This document shows positions 27,245 through 36,463 of a stretch of DNA of 64,000 nt, piece after piece. The position numbers and the translations under genes were made by a program. The stretch covers positions 62,001-126,000 of the forward strand of contig CAZFSR010000005.1 of NCBI GenBank assembly GCA_964521575.1, in the 5' to 3' direction. Below the pieces are notes generated by a model. The model had not been told where the DNA came from. It was given only the letters and a program-made list of their open reading frames with translations, and made no database searches. This DNA is from 79-D21 sp964521575. GTDB lineage: Bacteria > Synergistota > Synergistia > Synergistales > 79-D21. Numbering within the stretch: the first letter of the stretch is position 1; each line of letters opens with the position of its first letter.

Positions 27245-28336
27245 TCACGGTTTCCCATCGGATTTAAAACCAGCCCGTTCCCAGTCAAAAGCCCGTGGGG
27301 TGACTTTTGGGTTCAGCTTAAGCTTGAGAAAACTATCGAAATTTCTGTACGAAATATTCTGGAGCATTTCCTTGGACAGCCCCAGCCCGTTGAGCTCCAC
27401 TCCGGGGAGGATAGGGGTCCTGTAACTTCGTTTGGATAGCATATCCAGATAGGCTCTGAACCGCTCCTCGATCCATTTTTCGTTTTTTTTCGGGTTGTCT
27501 GTAAATACCATATCCGTCGCAAAGAAAAAGCGGTTCGGGTATCTCCTGAAGATATCCCGGAATTTGTCAGGGTTCCTCGAGATTCGCTTCAATCCTGCAA
27601 TGAGAAGATCATCATGTCCGAAACCTATGTCCGTGTAAAGGTTGTCGAACGTGTCCAGGAAGACCCGAAGCCGATTATCGGCGATAGAAGACAAAAGATA
27701 GTGAGGGCATATGACTTTCAAGCCGGGGTAACGGCTGAGCATGGAGACAAATTCTTGCGCAAACCCTGGAGTCTTTGGCCCCGGGTTGACGTGGAGGCAT
27801 ACAGGAATACCCTTCTCCTGACAGAAAGCGTACAACTCATCCATGACCGGATCATCGATAGGGACGACATGGAAAAAATAGGTCCCCGTATTCGGGTTGA
27901 CGAAACCATGCCCCAGATACAGCTTAAGGCCCGAAGCACCGTCCTTGACATACTCTTTGAACTTGGCGAGTTTGTCCGGATCTTTGGGATCTACAGTCGG
28001 CCAGGCTTCGAAGCGCCCGGGAAATGCTTTCATGATTTTTAGCAGTTCCCTGTTATTTTCATCGTATCGGGTAAAACCATCGTTGGGGTTCTGGGTTATT
28101 GTAAATCTCGAACTACCGACAAGAATGATTTTTTTGATTCCTACACGGTCCATTACATTGACCAACTTCCTGGCTTGGGCCATGCTCTGAATATGTTCAT
28201 GCACATCGACAATCTCGATTCCGGGAGCAGGGGTGTTGCTGGCCGTGGCTTTAAGCGCAACCGCTGGAATGATAAGAGAAATTACAAACAAACTGAACAA
28301 ACCCGAAAACCAGGTTAACCGAAGCAGATGCCACAT
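27245..28336 (-). CDS. Secreted amidohydrolase-family metal-dependent hydrolase
   Basis: The 363-residue protein has an N-terminal hydrophobic export signal (about 8-32, ending KATA). A TIM-barrel amidohydrolase follows, with the strand-1 metal motif VDVHEHI, KLYLGHGF, VCLHVNPGPKTPG and the strand-8 Asp in FFATDMVF. It resembles the amidohydrolase_2 group (decarboxylases, lactonases and relatives), which act on cyclic or carboxylated small molecules. The first metal motif is HEH rather than HxH preceded by D in its commonest form. It sits between polyacidic-protein genes, where another paralogue's tail remains, suggesting insertion or rearrangement there. Substrate unknown. Confidence 0.8.
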   Translation of the reverse strand: MWHLLRLTWFSGLFSLFVISLIIPAVALKATASNTPAPGIEIVDVHEHIQSMAQARKLVNVMDRVGIKKIILVGSSRFTITQNPNDGFTRYDENNRELLKIMKAFPGRFEAWPTVDPKDPDKLAKFKEYVKDGASGLKLYLGHGFVNPNTGTYFFHVVPIDDPVMDELYAFCQEKGIPVCLHVNPGPKTPGFAQEFVSMLSRYPGLKVICPHYLLSSIADNRLRVFLDTFDNLYTDIGFGHDDLLIAGLKRISRNPDKFRDIFRRYPNRFFFATDMVFTDNPKKNEKWIEERFRAYLDMLSKRSYRTPILPGVELNGLGLSKEMLQNISYRNFDSFLKLKLNPKVTPRAFDWERAGFKSDGKP

Positions 28337-28376
28337 GGCCCTTGCCTCCTCTCTGTTTCAAAAAACGTAAAGAGCA

Positions 28377-28412
28377 GGAAAGGCGGGATCAAATTCCCGC
28401 CTTTCCTTTTTT
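28377..28412 (-). terminator. Hairpin after the Glu-Ser protein gene
   Basis: AGGAAAGGCGGGA and TCCCGCCTTTCCT form a 13-pair stem. The clearest T-run lies on the plus side; on the minus side only CTCTTTACG and TTTTTT some bases later follow, so efficiency in the gene's direction is uncertain. Confidence 0.5.
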
Positions 28413-28430
28413 TCTCATTGATACACCAAG

Positions 28431-29132
28431 TTATTTGTCGTGACCGGGAGGTCCGGTATGACTATGATTCGGGTCTCCCCAGCCGTGCCCCGGCTTTCCA
28501 TCATCGTCATCATCGTCGTCGCCCTTGTCCTGGCCTGGAGGTCCGGTATGGTCGTGGTTCGGATCACCGTAACCGTTTCCGGGCTTTTCGTCCTCCCCTT
28601 CGCCTTCGCTTTCGCTTTCACTCTCGCTCTCGCTTTCACTCTCGCTTTCGCTTTCACTTTCGCTCTCGCTTTCACTCTCGCTCTCGCTTTCACTCTCGCT
28701 TTCGCTTTCACTTTCGCTCTCGCTTTCACTCTCGCTTTCGCTTTCACTCTCGCTCTCGCTTTCACTTTCGCTTTCGCTTTCACTTTCGCTCTCGCTTTCA
28801 CTCTCGCTTTCGCTTTCACCCTCGCCCTCGCCTTCGCCACCGTCGTTGTCGTCGTCATCGTCGTCATCGTCGCCAGTGTCGTCATCGCCCGCAGGGAGCA
28901 AGGGTTGTTCCGCGATATCCCCGATCCTCTGGCAGACGCCCGTGTCAATCAGGAACTGGAGATTTTCTTCCGTGACGTCCTCAGGGCTGACCAGGTTCCA
29001 GTTGCAGGTGTACTCGCTCTCCAGATTACTCACAGGAGCCCTCAGCGCAAAAGCCAGGTAGCTCGGACTCACCAGGCGGCTTACGACCACGTAAAACAGC
29101 ACAACATACAGCAACACTGTTTTCAGTCTCAT
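28431..29132 (-). CDS. Secreted polyacidic protein with (Glu-Ser)35 tract
   Basis: The 233-residue paralogue has a signal peptide ending YLAFA and a two-Cys domain about 85-90 percent identical to the other two (to LLPAG at residue 82). An Asp/Gly/Glu linker follows, then 71 residues of alternating Glu and Ser (about 106-176). The tail contains [15 protein letters not shown], seven Asp, and a second copy [15 protein letters not shown]. The alternating Ser could be phosphorylated or glycosylated (inference). Promoter candidate TATAAT lies at 29217-29212; GAGGTGAGAAGC is the ribosome binding site. No family name recognised. Confidence 0.85.
28605..28817 (-). repeat. Glu-Ser dipeptide repeat tract
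   Basis: A 6-base repeat encodes alternating Glu (GAG/GAA) and Ser (AGC/AGT), about 35 units. Synonymous variation is frequent and no amino-acid change is seen inside the tract. Confidence 0.9.
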
Positions 29133-29253
29133 TGCTTCTCACCTCACTCCCTCTCTCAGCTCGGCTCCTCTCCGTTTCTGTCTGTTTAAACTACCTATCT
29201 AGCTATTTAAAATTATATTACTTTCATGTCTATTCACATCCCTGAGCCGCGGC

Positions 29254-29298
29254 AAAAAAAGAGGTAAGGCGGAAATATTTCCGCCTTACCTCTTTTTT
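29254..29298. terminator. Bidirectional terminator after poly-Asp gene 2
   Basis: AAAAAAGAGGTAAGGCGGAAA and its complement form a perfect stem with A/T runs on both sides. Confidence 0.85.
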
Positions 29299-29312
29299 CT
29301 TTAATATACTCG

Positions 29313-30302
<990 letters not shown>

Positions 30303-30332
30303 TCTCTTCACCCCTTGCACAATGGAATCCAC

Positions 30333-30584
30333 TTTATAAACATCAATACATTTACAATTTGTAACGATGAAAAACCAATTTCATCTCTTACACTGTCATT
30401 TCTCACCAAAAAAGTTTAACCAAAAAGAAATCTATCCAGAAATCACACACCAGTCTTTACCCATTACCGAAATCACTCCCCCCACACAACCCAGCACTCA
30501 CAAAAAATGTTTCTGAATGCAATTTAAAATGAATCTATATCATATTAACATAAAAGACCTTCGGGTCAATAGAAGGACAGTTGT
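30333..30584. other. AT-rich intergenic region
   Basis: No gene is seen. The stretch is clearly richer in A and T than its surroundings and contains the near-palindrome TTACAATTTGTAA at about 30353-30365 on the upstream side of the poly-Asp gene 2. It probably holds that gene's promoter; TATAAA is present, without a good -35. Confidence 0.4.
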
Positions 30585-32375
30585 TCATTCAGGAAGATGG
30601 ATCAAGGCGGAAATCGCGTGCTGGACATAATCGATACGGACAATGGGACTCACCAGGCTTTCCCTGAAACCGCCAAGGCTTCTTTCCGGATTCCGGCAAT
30701 ACATTCCGGTTTCCGGCCCAACCTGGACCCTCAGCAAAAAACCTGTCCCTCTTTCGATGGCCTGCCGGATTTCTTTCGCTTGGGCCGCTTTGCCGAAATC
30801 TCTCGCGAGGGCGTATGCGGAATCCAGGCCTTCCATTCTCGTCGCCGTAGGCGCGGAGCGCGGCGGCTTGTAGTACCCTCCATCCCAATCCGGCTGGGGT
30901 TGGTTCTTCCGCGTGTGCTGGGCCTCGACGATTACCCGCACAAACCGCATCGCCCCCTCAAGGAACTCCGCTCTCGGCCTCTTGCGGTGGACTTCGTTAA
31001 GCCCATACAAAAGCCAGTGGTCATGCGGCAGTTCACTGTCATCCAGCCGGGAAAAATTCTTCAGCTGGTAGATTGCCCCCTTTTCCGCCGCGTCCAGCCA
31101 CTTTTTTTCTCCAGTCAGGGAATAAAGGCGCACCAGGGCAAAGATGGCCTCCCCCGGGTAATACTCGGACTGAAAAGAGGAGATTCGGCCTGAAGTTAAG
31201 TCTTGCTTGTGAACCGTAAAACGTCCATCCGGGGCCTGCGTCGCCAGAATCCACTCCCCCAATCCCTTCGCGGTCGCGTCATGGGACCGGTTCCCCGTCA
31301 CGCGGGCGTACTCCGCAAGGGCAAGTGCGGCAAGCCCATTCCCCCCAAGCTTGATCTCGCTTCCCTCCACAACGAACTTGACCGGTTTGCCGGAAACAAC
31401 CCCGTCGTGAATTTGACGCAGCAGGAAGCCAACCGCCTTTTCCGCCGCCTTGAGGACCTCTGGGTCTTTCTGTCGCCCGTAAAGCTCCATCATCGAGAAA
31501 ACCGTCCCGGCGTGGCGGAGGATGTTGTAATCCGCCGCAGCCCGGTCAAGAAAGGGGTCGTACTCGTAGACAAAACTTCCATCGTCCTTGACCGCACGAA
31601 CCAGGTATCTGCCCGCCATTTTCAGGGCCCCGTCGATATCCGCTTTCGAGAAAACCGCCCATTCCCGGTTACCCCGAAACAGTCTCCAAGCGGAATCCCC
31701 GCTCCCGAATAGCGATATCGTGTTGAAGACCACCACTTTCTGCTTTCCGGCCCCGATTCCGGAACGCCAGGGAATGATCCGTGTTTCCCTGAGCAATTGG
31801 TTAGCCCTCTCCGCCGAGAACCGCTTTCCCTTTCCGCTCGCCAGGATGGCCAACTCCTCCGGCAAAAGAGCCTTGTCCGTCTCTCCCTGGATGGACAGAC
31901 CGAACAGGCTGGTTTCGAACGGAAGAGCCTGCTCAAGGTCGAACGTTTTCAAGACCTGGGCGCCTCTGACGATATCCAGCTTCATCCACCTGAACGACTT
32001 GGAAAGGGGATCCCTTGAAAGCCCTTCCGCGGCCCTGCTTACCGCTTCCGCAAGCCCCCATCCCGAACCGACGGAGACCTTTCTTTTTCCCTTGCCGTCG
32101 GCAAGGCTGACAAAGCAGATTCTCGGTTCCGTGTCATTTTTTAGCCGATCCGGCAAGGGCACCGGGTCCTTTTCTCCCCGGATTCGAGAAACCACTGCGG
32201 AAACCAGAGCCTCCGGTTCCCCGGAGGCAAGATCCCTTAGAGGCTTCCCCAACTGGTTGAAGTTTGGGAGGTTTTGCGTTTGCCCTTCCGCGCTCCGCAA
32301 GACTGAGAAAAAGGCCGGCAACAGCAGGCAGAGAAAAGCCAGGACCCGTTTCCAACGATCGTTTCGATTCATCAT
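30585..32375 (-). CDS. Secreted alpha/alpha-toroid protein (glycosidase/epimerase-like fold)
   Basis: About 596 residues from ATG at 32375, which has GGGAGG 10 bases upstream. A signal peptide (LAFLCLLLPAFFSVLRSAEG) and a 200-residue N-terminal region of unknown type precede a C-terminal half of repeated helical hairpins: YEYDPFLDRAAADYNILRHAG, GNGLAALALAEYARVTG, YYPGEAIFALVRLYSLTGEKKWL, LDSAYALARDFG. Such repeats form alpha/alpha toroids found in glycoside hydrolases, polysaccharide lyases and glucuronyl epimerases. Catalytic residues are not assignable by eye. It may act on an extracellular polymer. It lies divergent from the riboswitch-controlled hydrolase. Confidence 0.65.
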   Translation of the reverse strand: MMNRNDRWKRVLAFLCLLLPAFFSVLRSAEGQTQNLPNFNQLGKPLRDLASGEPEALVSAVVSRIRGEKDPVPLPDRLKNDTEPRICFVSLADGKGKRKVSVGSGWGLAEAVSRAAEGLSRDPLSKSFRWMKLDIVRGAQVLKTFDLEQALPFETSLFGLSIQGETDKALLPEELAILASGKGKRFSAERANQLLRETRIIPWRSGIGAGKQKVVVFNTISLFGSGDSAWRLFRGNREWAVFSKADIDGALKMAGRYLVRAVKDDGSFVYEYDPFLDRAAADYNILRHAGTVFSMMELYGRQKDPEVLKAAEKAVGFLLRQIHDGVVSGKPVKFVVEGSEIKLGGNGLAALALAEYARVTGNRSHDATAKGLGEWILATQAPDGRFTVHKQDLTSGRISSFQSEYYPGEAIFALVRLYSLTGEKKWLDAAEKGAIYQLKNFSRLDDSELPHDHWLLYGLNEVHRKRPRAEFLEGAMRFVRVIVEAQHTRKNQPQPDWDGGYYKPPRSAPTATRMEGLDSAYALARDFGKAAQAKEIRQAIERGTGFLLRVQVGPETGMYCRNPERSLGGFRESLVSPIVRIDYVQHAISALIHLPE

Positions 32376-32475
32376 GTTGTCTCGCCTCCCAAATGCTTCT
32401 CTAAGACCACTCGCCGTCCCCCCACTTGCATGTTCCATGACTCATGCCTCAAATAATTCATTTTTCTAGGCATAC

Positions 32476-32504
32476 TTGACAAGTTGAGCTTCGTTCTGTA
32501 GTAT
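32476..32504 (+). promoter_or_regulatory. Promoter of the triple-riboswitch transcript
   Basis: TTGACA (32476-32481) and TAGTAT (32499-32504) are 17 bases apart. Transcription would begin just before the first aptamer. Confidence 0.65.
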
Positions 32505-32532
32505 ATGTGAACAATTGTTCCGTGCACGCCGC

Positions 32533-32611
32533 GAAAAGGCAAAACTGTCGAAAGACGGTGACGCAAAACCACGGGTCTAAAGCCGAAGGGCCAGGACAGC
32601 CGGGTTGCCGA
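32533..32611 (+). promoter_or_regulatory. Cyclic-di-GMP-I riboswitch (GEMM), copy 1
   Basis: The aptamer shows the GEMM-I hallmarks: AAGGCAAAAC, a GAAA-capped stem (CTGTC GAAA GACGG), GTGACGCAAAACC, the tetraloop receptor CGGGTCTAAAG and the closing AGCCGGGTTGCC. The stem differs from copies 2 and 3 by paired changes, which supports the fold. The base matching G20 of the Vc2 aptamer reads G, favouring c-di-GMP over cGAMP. Confidence 0.92.
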
Positions 32612-32632
32612 AGGTGAAAGCATTGAAGCGAA

Positions 32633-32664
32633 GACCTTCGGCAAAGTGCCGGAGGTCTTTTTTA
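32633..32664 (+). terminator. Riboswitch terminator 1
   Basis: GACCTTCGGCA and TGCCGGAGGTC pair and are followed by six T. GCCGAAGGT at the aptamer's 3' end could pair with ACCTTCGGC as an antiterminator. Confidence 0.85.
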
Positions 32665-32672
32665 GTGAACTC

Positions 32673-32754
32673 GAAAAAGGCAAAACCGCCGAAAGGCGGT
32701 GACGCAAAACCACGGGTCTAAAGCCGAAGGGCCAGGACAGCCGGGTTGCCGAAG
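32673..32754 (+). promoter_or_regulatory. Cyclic-di-GMP-I riboswitch (GEMM), copy 2
   Basis: This is an aptamer of the same layout as copy 1, exactly 140 bases downstream, with stem CCGCC GAAA GGCGG. It is essentially identical to copy 3. Confidence 0.92.
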
Positions 32755-32772
32755 GTGAAAGCATTGAAGCGA

Positions 32773-32804
32773 AGACCTTCGGCAAAGTGCCGGAGGTCTT
32801 TTTT
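32773..32804 (+). terminator. Riboswitch terminator 2
   Basis: The hairpin sequence and six-T tail are the same as terminator 1. Confidence 0.85.
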
Positions 32805-32812
32805 AGTGAACT

Positions 32813-32896
32813 CGAAAAAGGCAAAACCGCCGAAAGGCGGTGACGCAAAACCACGGGTCTAAAGCCGAAGGGCCAGGACAGCCGGGTTGCCGAAGG
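32813..32896 (+). promoter_or_regulatory. Cyclic-di-GMP-I riboswitch (GEMM), copy 3
   Basis: Third aptamer, again exactly 140 bases after copy 2 and identical to it up to the closing stem. After GCCGAAGGT the sequence departs from the repeat, and there is no terminator. This suggests that it controls translation start instead. Confidence 0.92.
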
Positions 32897-32929
32897 TTCC
32901 AAGCCCCTGCCTTCCCACCCGCGCCTGAG

Positions 32930-32948
32930 CCCCCGTGAATACAGGGGG
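32930..32948 (+). promoter_or_regulatory. Hairpin covering the ribosome binding site
   Basis: CCCCC (32930-32934) can pair with GGGGG (32944-32948), the ribosome binding site 6 bases before the ATG. An alternative partner for CAGGGG is CCCCTG at about 32904-32909, just after aptamer 3. Two competing folds are therefore possible. Confidence 0.55.
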
Positions 32949-32954
32949 AACATC

Positions 32955-33887
32955 ATGGAACGGGAAACGCCCACAGCCCCAAAAAACTCGATAGTAAAAA
33001 TCGCCGTGTTGATCGGCCTTTTCGCGCTTTGCCTGGGTCTTGCCCCGGCGGCATCCGCCTGCACGCTCTGGGGAGCCGCAGGAGAAAAAGTCGAAGGCGG
33101 CGGCACCCTTATCGCCAAGAACAGGGACTGGACACCCACCCAGGTACAGGACGTCCGCCGCGTCGTTCCCCGCGATGGGTTCATGTATCTCGGGCTTTTC
33201 GCGACCGACGAGGAGGGCACCGGCCTGAAGGCAGGCGTCAACGAAAAAGGGCTGGTCGTCGTCACCGCCACCGCTTCGGTCATCCCCGGCGAAAGGCGCG
33301 GGAACCCCGACAGGAAGTCCATTTCCAGCTCCGAAATCCTTAAAACCTGTTCTACGGTTGAGGAAGTCACCAGCCAACTCGATCGTTTCACACACGCCTC
33401 CTATTACCTCATCGCCGACAAGGCCAAGGTAGCCGTCATCGAAGTCGGGCCCGGCGGCAAAGCCACCGCAAGGATTACGGAAAACGGAACCCTCGCACAG
33501 ACCAACCACTACCTCGACGAACCGCTCCGGATCCTGAACAAGAAGGTCTCCCAAAGCAGCCGGGACCGCTATGACCGAATCCGCGAACTTCTTTCAAAAG
33601 ACCCCGACGGGTTTTCCCTTGAGGATTTCGTCGCCTTTAGCGAAGACAAAAACGCCGGTCCCGACAACAGCATCTGCCGAACCGGAAGCAGCCCCGCCCG
33701 CTCACGCACCCTCGCCACCTGGATCATAGAAAACCCGGCGAGCGGAGCTCCTCTCCTCTACCTGAAAGTCGCCAACCCGGACGAGCCAGAAAGAACCATG
33801 CGGCTTTCACTCGACGAAAGCTTCTGGAGAGGAAAGCCGCACGGAGACAAGGCCTCCGGAGCGAGCGAAGAAAAACCCACCGCCTAG
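32955..33887 (+). CDS. Secreted Ntn hydrolase (acyltransferase/linear-amide hydrolase, peptidase C45-like)
   Basis: The 310-residue protein has a signal peptide ending PAASA, so cleavage exposes Cys36 as the first mature residue: CTLWGAAGEKV, then GGGTLIAKNRDW. A catalytic N-terminal Cys followed by the AKNRDW Arg-Asp is typical of the isopenicillin-N acyltransferase/carcinine-hydrolase group and related choloylglycine-type Ntn enzymes. The family cleaves amide bonds of small acylated molecules. Later ITENGTLAQTNHYLDEP and RSRTLATWI fit. Whether the substrate is an N-acyl amino acid, a signal molecule or a peptide is unknown. Expression is preceded by three c-di-GMP aptamers. Its stop overlaps the convergent ATPase gene. 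Confidence 0.88.
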   Translation: MERETPTAPKNSIVKIAVLIGLFALCLGLAPAASACTLWGAAGEKVEGGGTLIAKNRDWTPTQVQDVRRVVPRDGFMYLGLFATDEEGTGLKAGVNEKGLVVVTATASVIPGERRGNPDRKSISSSEILKTCSTVEEVTSQLDRFTHASYYLIADKAKVAVIEVGPGGKATARITENGTLAQTNHYLDEPLRILNKKVSQSSRDRYDRIRELLSKDPDGFSLEDFVAFSEDKNAGPDNSICRTGSSPARSRTLATWIIENPASGAPLLYLKVANPDEPERTMRLSLDESFWRGKPHGDKASGASEEKPTA

Positions 33888-36313
33888 GCTAGACCCCCCT
33901 CCCAAGCCGGTTCCAGAGAACCGGCTTGCCCTTCCCGGAAGGGCAGCCAGGCAATTGCCGCAAGCTGCAACACGGTCCCCGTGGCCGAAGGCCGGATCGT
34001 CAGCCTTTCCAACTCCTCCGCCGCAGGGTCGGTTTTCCCTCCGAGGGCCGCTACTTCGGCCTCGAACTCGGACTCCAGCTCCTCGAGCTTCGCATGAAGG
34101 TCTTCCAGCTTGCGGCCCGCAAGCGCCACATCCTCCTGCGCGCGCAGGGAGCGGCCGACCCCGCGGGCTGCCGTGGTCGCTCGCCCCAGGGAGGTCATTT
34201 TTATGGCTTTCCTGCCCATGAAAGCCCCGAGAAGCGTTGCGCCGAAAGAAACCGCCGTTTGCAGTTTCTCCTGTTTCGCCTGCTGCTCCTCCCGCTGCAC
34301 CGCCAGTTCCGCCCTGTCGATCTGCCCCTGCAGCGCCTCGATCCTTTTCGCGTATTTTTCCCTCAGTTTCCCGACGGCCTCGTCGCGGGCCTCCCTCGAA
34401 ACCTGCTGAAGGCGAACCCGGAACTGTCCCTCGGATTCCCCAGGCAGGGAAACCATCTTCAACGAGGGGCTTTCAAAGAGCTCATACCTGCGCGACCGGA
34501 CAACCCATTTGAGCGCCTCCCGGCCAAGGCGGGCGATTTCCTTGCCCGAAGCGACGGAAACCGGAGGCTCCTCGAAACCCGCCGTTTTCCCAACCGGTTT
34601 CTTTTCCAGCGCCGCCTGCCCACCCGGCAAATCGAGGGCCTGCTCCCAATCCACGGGGACGGGACCTTCCGCGAAAGGCCACAGGATCGTGAACGGGAGG
34701 TTCTCATCCACTTTCAGCCGCACATTCACATAGGCGCTGTTTCCGGAAACCAGCAGCATCGGCCGGTAGGTGAAAGGCCCTTCCCCCGCTTCCCTTGCAG
34801 GCCTGACATAGACCTGCTCCACGTCCGCCGGGAGCACGGGCGCTTTCGGGTTCCCCGGCGCTATACCGGCTGGAACACGCGGAGGACGCGCTTCGGCTGC
34901 CTTGGGAGGGGCCCCGGCTGGCACCTGCAGGGTCTTGATCTGCGCCCGGGTCAAAGGACCGCACAGGTAGCTCATCGCCCAGCGGCTTTCGAAAAGAACG
35001 GGCTGTTCTTCATGCACGTTGTGAAGGAGAAAAACCCGGTTTCCGAGAGAAGAAAGCAAACCATCGAGCGTGTTCTTTTCCATGTGCGCCTCGGCACCCT
35101 GGAGGGCCTCCAGAACCCTGCCCTTGTCCTGATCTGTCTGCAGCCGCCCGACGAACCAGGTCCCGACGTTGGACAGGCCCTTGTAGTCCAGGTCCACTGG
35201 GTTCTGTGTCGCCAGCACCACCCCCAGCCCATAAGCCCTCGCCTGCTTCAAAAGCCTCAGCAAAGGCTCCTTCGTCGGGGGATTCGCCACCGGGGGGAAA
35301 TAACCCATGATCTCGTCCATGTAAAGGATCGCCCGGAGGCTGGTTGTCCCGGCCAGGCCCCTTACCCATCCGAGCACGGCGTTCAGCAGGATCGAAACAA
35401 AGAATTGCCTTTCCTTTTCTCCCAGGTGGGCGATAGAGAATATCGCCACGCGAGGGCGCCCCTGGGGAGTGTAAAACAGCTTTGCCGGGTCGAGGGGCTC
35501 CCCTTCCAGCCAGAGAGAAAAACCGGGCGAAGCCAATAGGCTGTTCACTCGCATGGCAAGACCGGACCGCTCCCTGGCCGGGAAGAACGATTCCAGGTCC
35601 ATCACGCCTATCCGCGAAAAAGGCGGCGATTGGACGTCCCGGACGAGATTGGACAGGTCAAGGTCCCGTCCCTCCTTCCAGGCGGAAGCCAGAAGGGTGG
35701 ACAAAAGAATGTGCTCACGCCCCTGGAACGGGTCCGAATCGATCCCGAGCAGACCCAAAAGGCTCGTCACCGTCATCCCCACGGCATCGTTCAGAGCCTC
35801 TGCGTCCTCCAGCACCGACTCCCCCGGGACGGACAGGGACTTGAGGATGGAAACCGGGCGCCCGGCCGTGCTGCCTGGGGTGTAGAGGGCGAACTCCGCA
35901 GAGGCTTTCAAGTTGCCGATCCTTTCCGGGGACTGATCCCACGAATCCAAGCCCTTTCTCCAGAGGTTCGCCTGGCTTTCGGCGTACTCCTCCACGGAAA
36001 GCCCCTTTCGGGCCGCCTCTTCCGGGTTCACCCAAGGCAGGAAATCCGCAGGAGACAGTTCCGGGAACGTCAGGAGGAGATTCCCCATGTCGCCCTTGGG
36101 ATCGATGATCAGCGCGGGAATTCCGTCGATCGCAGCCTCTTCCAGGAGGTCGATGCAAAGCCCCGTTTTCCCGCTTCCGGTCATGCCGATGCAGACCGCG
36201 TGCGTGACCAGGTCCCGGGAATCGTACAGGCAAAGGGAATCCGTGGTTTTGCGGGTTCCGGGATCCACAAGCCTTCCAAGGTAGAAACTTCCCAGCTTCT
36301 CGTAGTTCTCCAA
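33884..36313 (-). CDS. HerA/DUF87-like ATP-binding protein
   Basis: The 809-residue protein has Walker A IGMTGSGKTG (about residues 42-51), LIIDPKGDMGN, Walker B-like AILYMDEIMGYFPP, and LATQNPVDLDYKGLSNVGTWFVG, all typical of HerA/VirB4-type hexameric motor ATPases (DUF87/DUF853 group). The C-terminal quarter has a long coiled coil (about 640-700, with KRIEALQGQIDRAELAVQRE) and a second one near 730-760. Related ATPases pump DNA or handle proteins; this one has no nuclease neighbour (NurA) here, so its role is open. Its stop overlaps the convergent Ntn hydrolase gene by 4 bases. Confidence 0.83.
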   Translation of the reverse strand: MENYEKLGSFYLGRLVDPGTRKTTDSLCLYDSRDLVTHAVCIGMTGSGKTGLCIDLLEEAAIDGIPALIIDPKGDMGNLLLTFPELSPADFLPWVNPEEAARKGLSVEEYAESQANLWRKGLDSWDQSPERIGNLKASAEFALYTPGSTAGRPVSILKSLSVPGESVLEDAEALNDAVGMTVTSLLGLLGIDSDPFQGREHILLSTLLASAWKEGRDLDLSNLVRDVQSPPFSRIGVMDLESFFPARERSGLAMRVNSLLASPGFSLWLEGEPLDPAKLFYTPQGRPRVAIFSIAHLGEKERQFFVSILLNAVLGWVRGLAGTTSLRAILYMDEIMGYFPPVANPPTKEPLLRLLKQARAYGLGVVLATQNPVDLDYKGLSNVGTWFVGRLQTDQDKGRVLEALQGAEAHMEKNTLDGLLSSLGNRVFLLHNVHEEQPVLFESRWAMSYLCGPLTRAQIKTLQVPAGAPPKAAEARPPRVPAGIAPGNPKAPVLPADVEQVYVRPAREAGEGPFTYRPMLLVSGNSAYVNVRLKVDENLPFTILWPFAEGPVPVDWEQALDLPGGQAALEKKPVGKTAGFEEPPVSVASGKEIARLGREALKWVVRSRRYELFESPSLKMVSLPGESEGQFRVRLQQVSREARDEAVGKLREKYAKRIEALQGQIDRAELAVQREEQQAKQEKLQTAVSFGATLLGAFMGRKAIKMTSLGRATTAARGVGRSLRAQEDVALAGRKLEDLHAKLEELESEFEAEVAALGGKTDPAAEELERLTIRPSATGTVLQLAAIAWLPFREGQAGSLEPAWEGGLA

Positions 36314-36396
36314 GGTGTTGTGCCTCCCTCGTATGGAAGTTTTACTCCCTTATCGCATGATAAGAGCATAGCACCACCGTAGCCCTTCTCAGCCTA

Positions 36397-36424
36397 TTGC
36401 TTTACTGACGAGTTGAATTATAAT
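36397..36424 (+). promoter_or_regulatory. Promoter of the small helical gene
   Basis: TTGCTT (36397-36402) and perfect TATAAT (36419-36424) are 16 bases apart. Confidence 0.65.
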
Positions 36425-36463
36425 ATAAAGTTGATTCAAATGATTCTTAAGGAGGTGGCAACC

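Noticed and set aside
32533..32611. Aptamers as cGAMP-specific (GEMM-Ib) riboswitches
   Set aside because: The base equivalent to G20 of the Vc2 aptamer appears to be G, which favours c-di-GMP; kept only as something to test.
32533..32896. The 140-base repeats as a CRISPR array or transposon remnant
   Set aside because: The repeats contain all GEMM-I signature elements and terminators. There are no spacers of uniform length and no cas genes.
33926..35539. 537-residue plus-strand frame over the HerA-like gene
   Set aside because: It is an Arg/Pro/Leu-rich shadow of the motif-bearing minus-strand ATPase gene.
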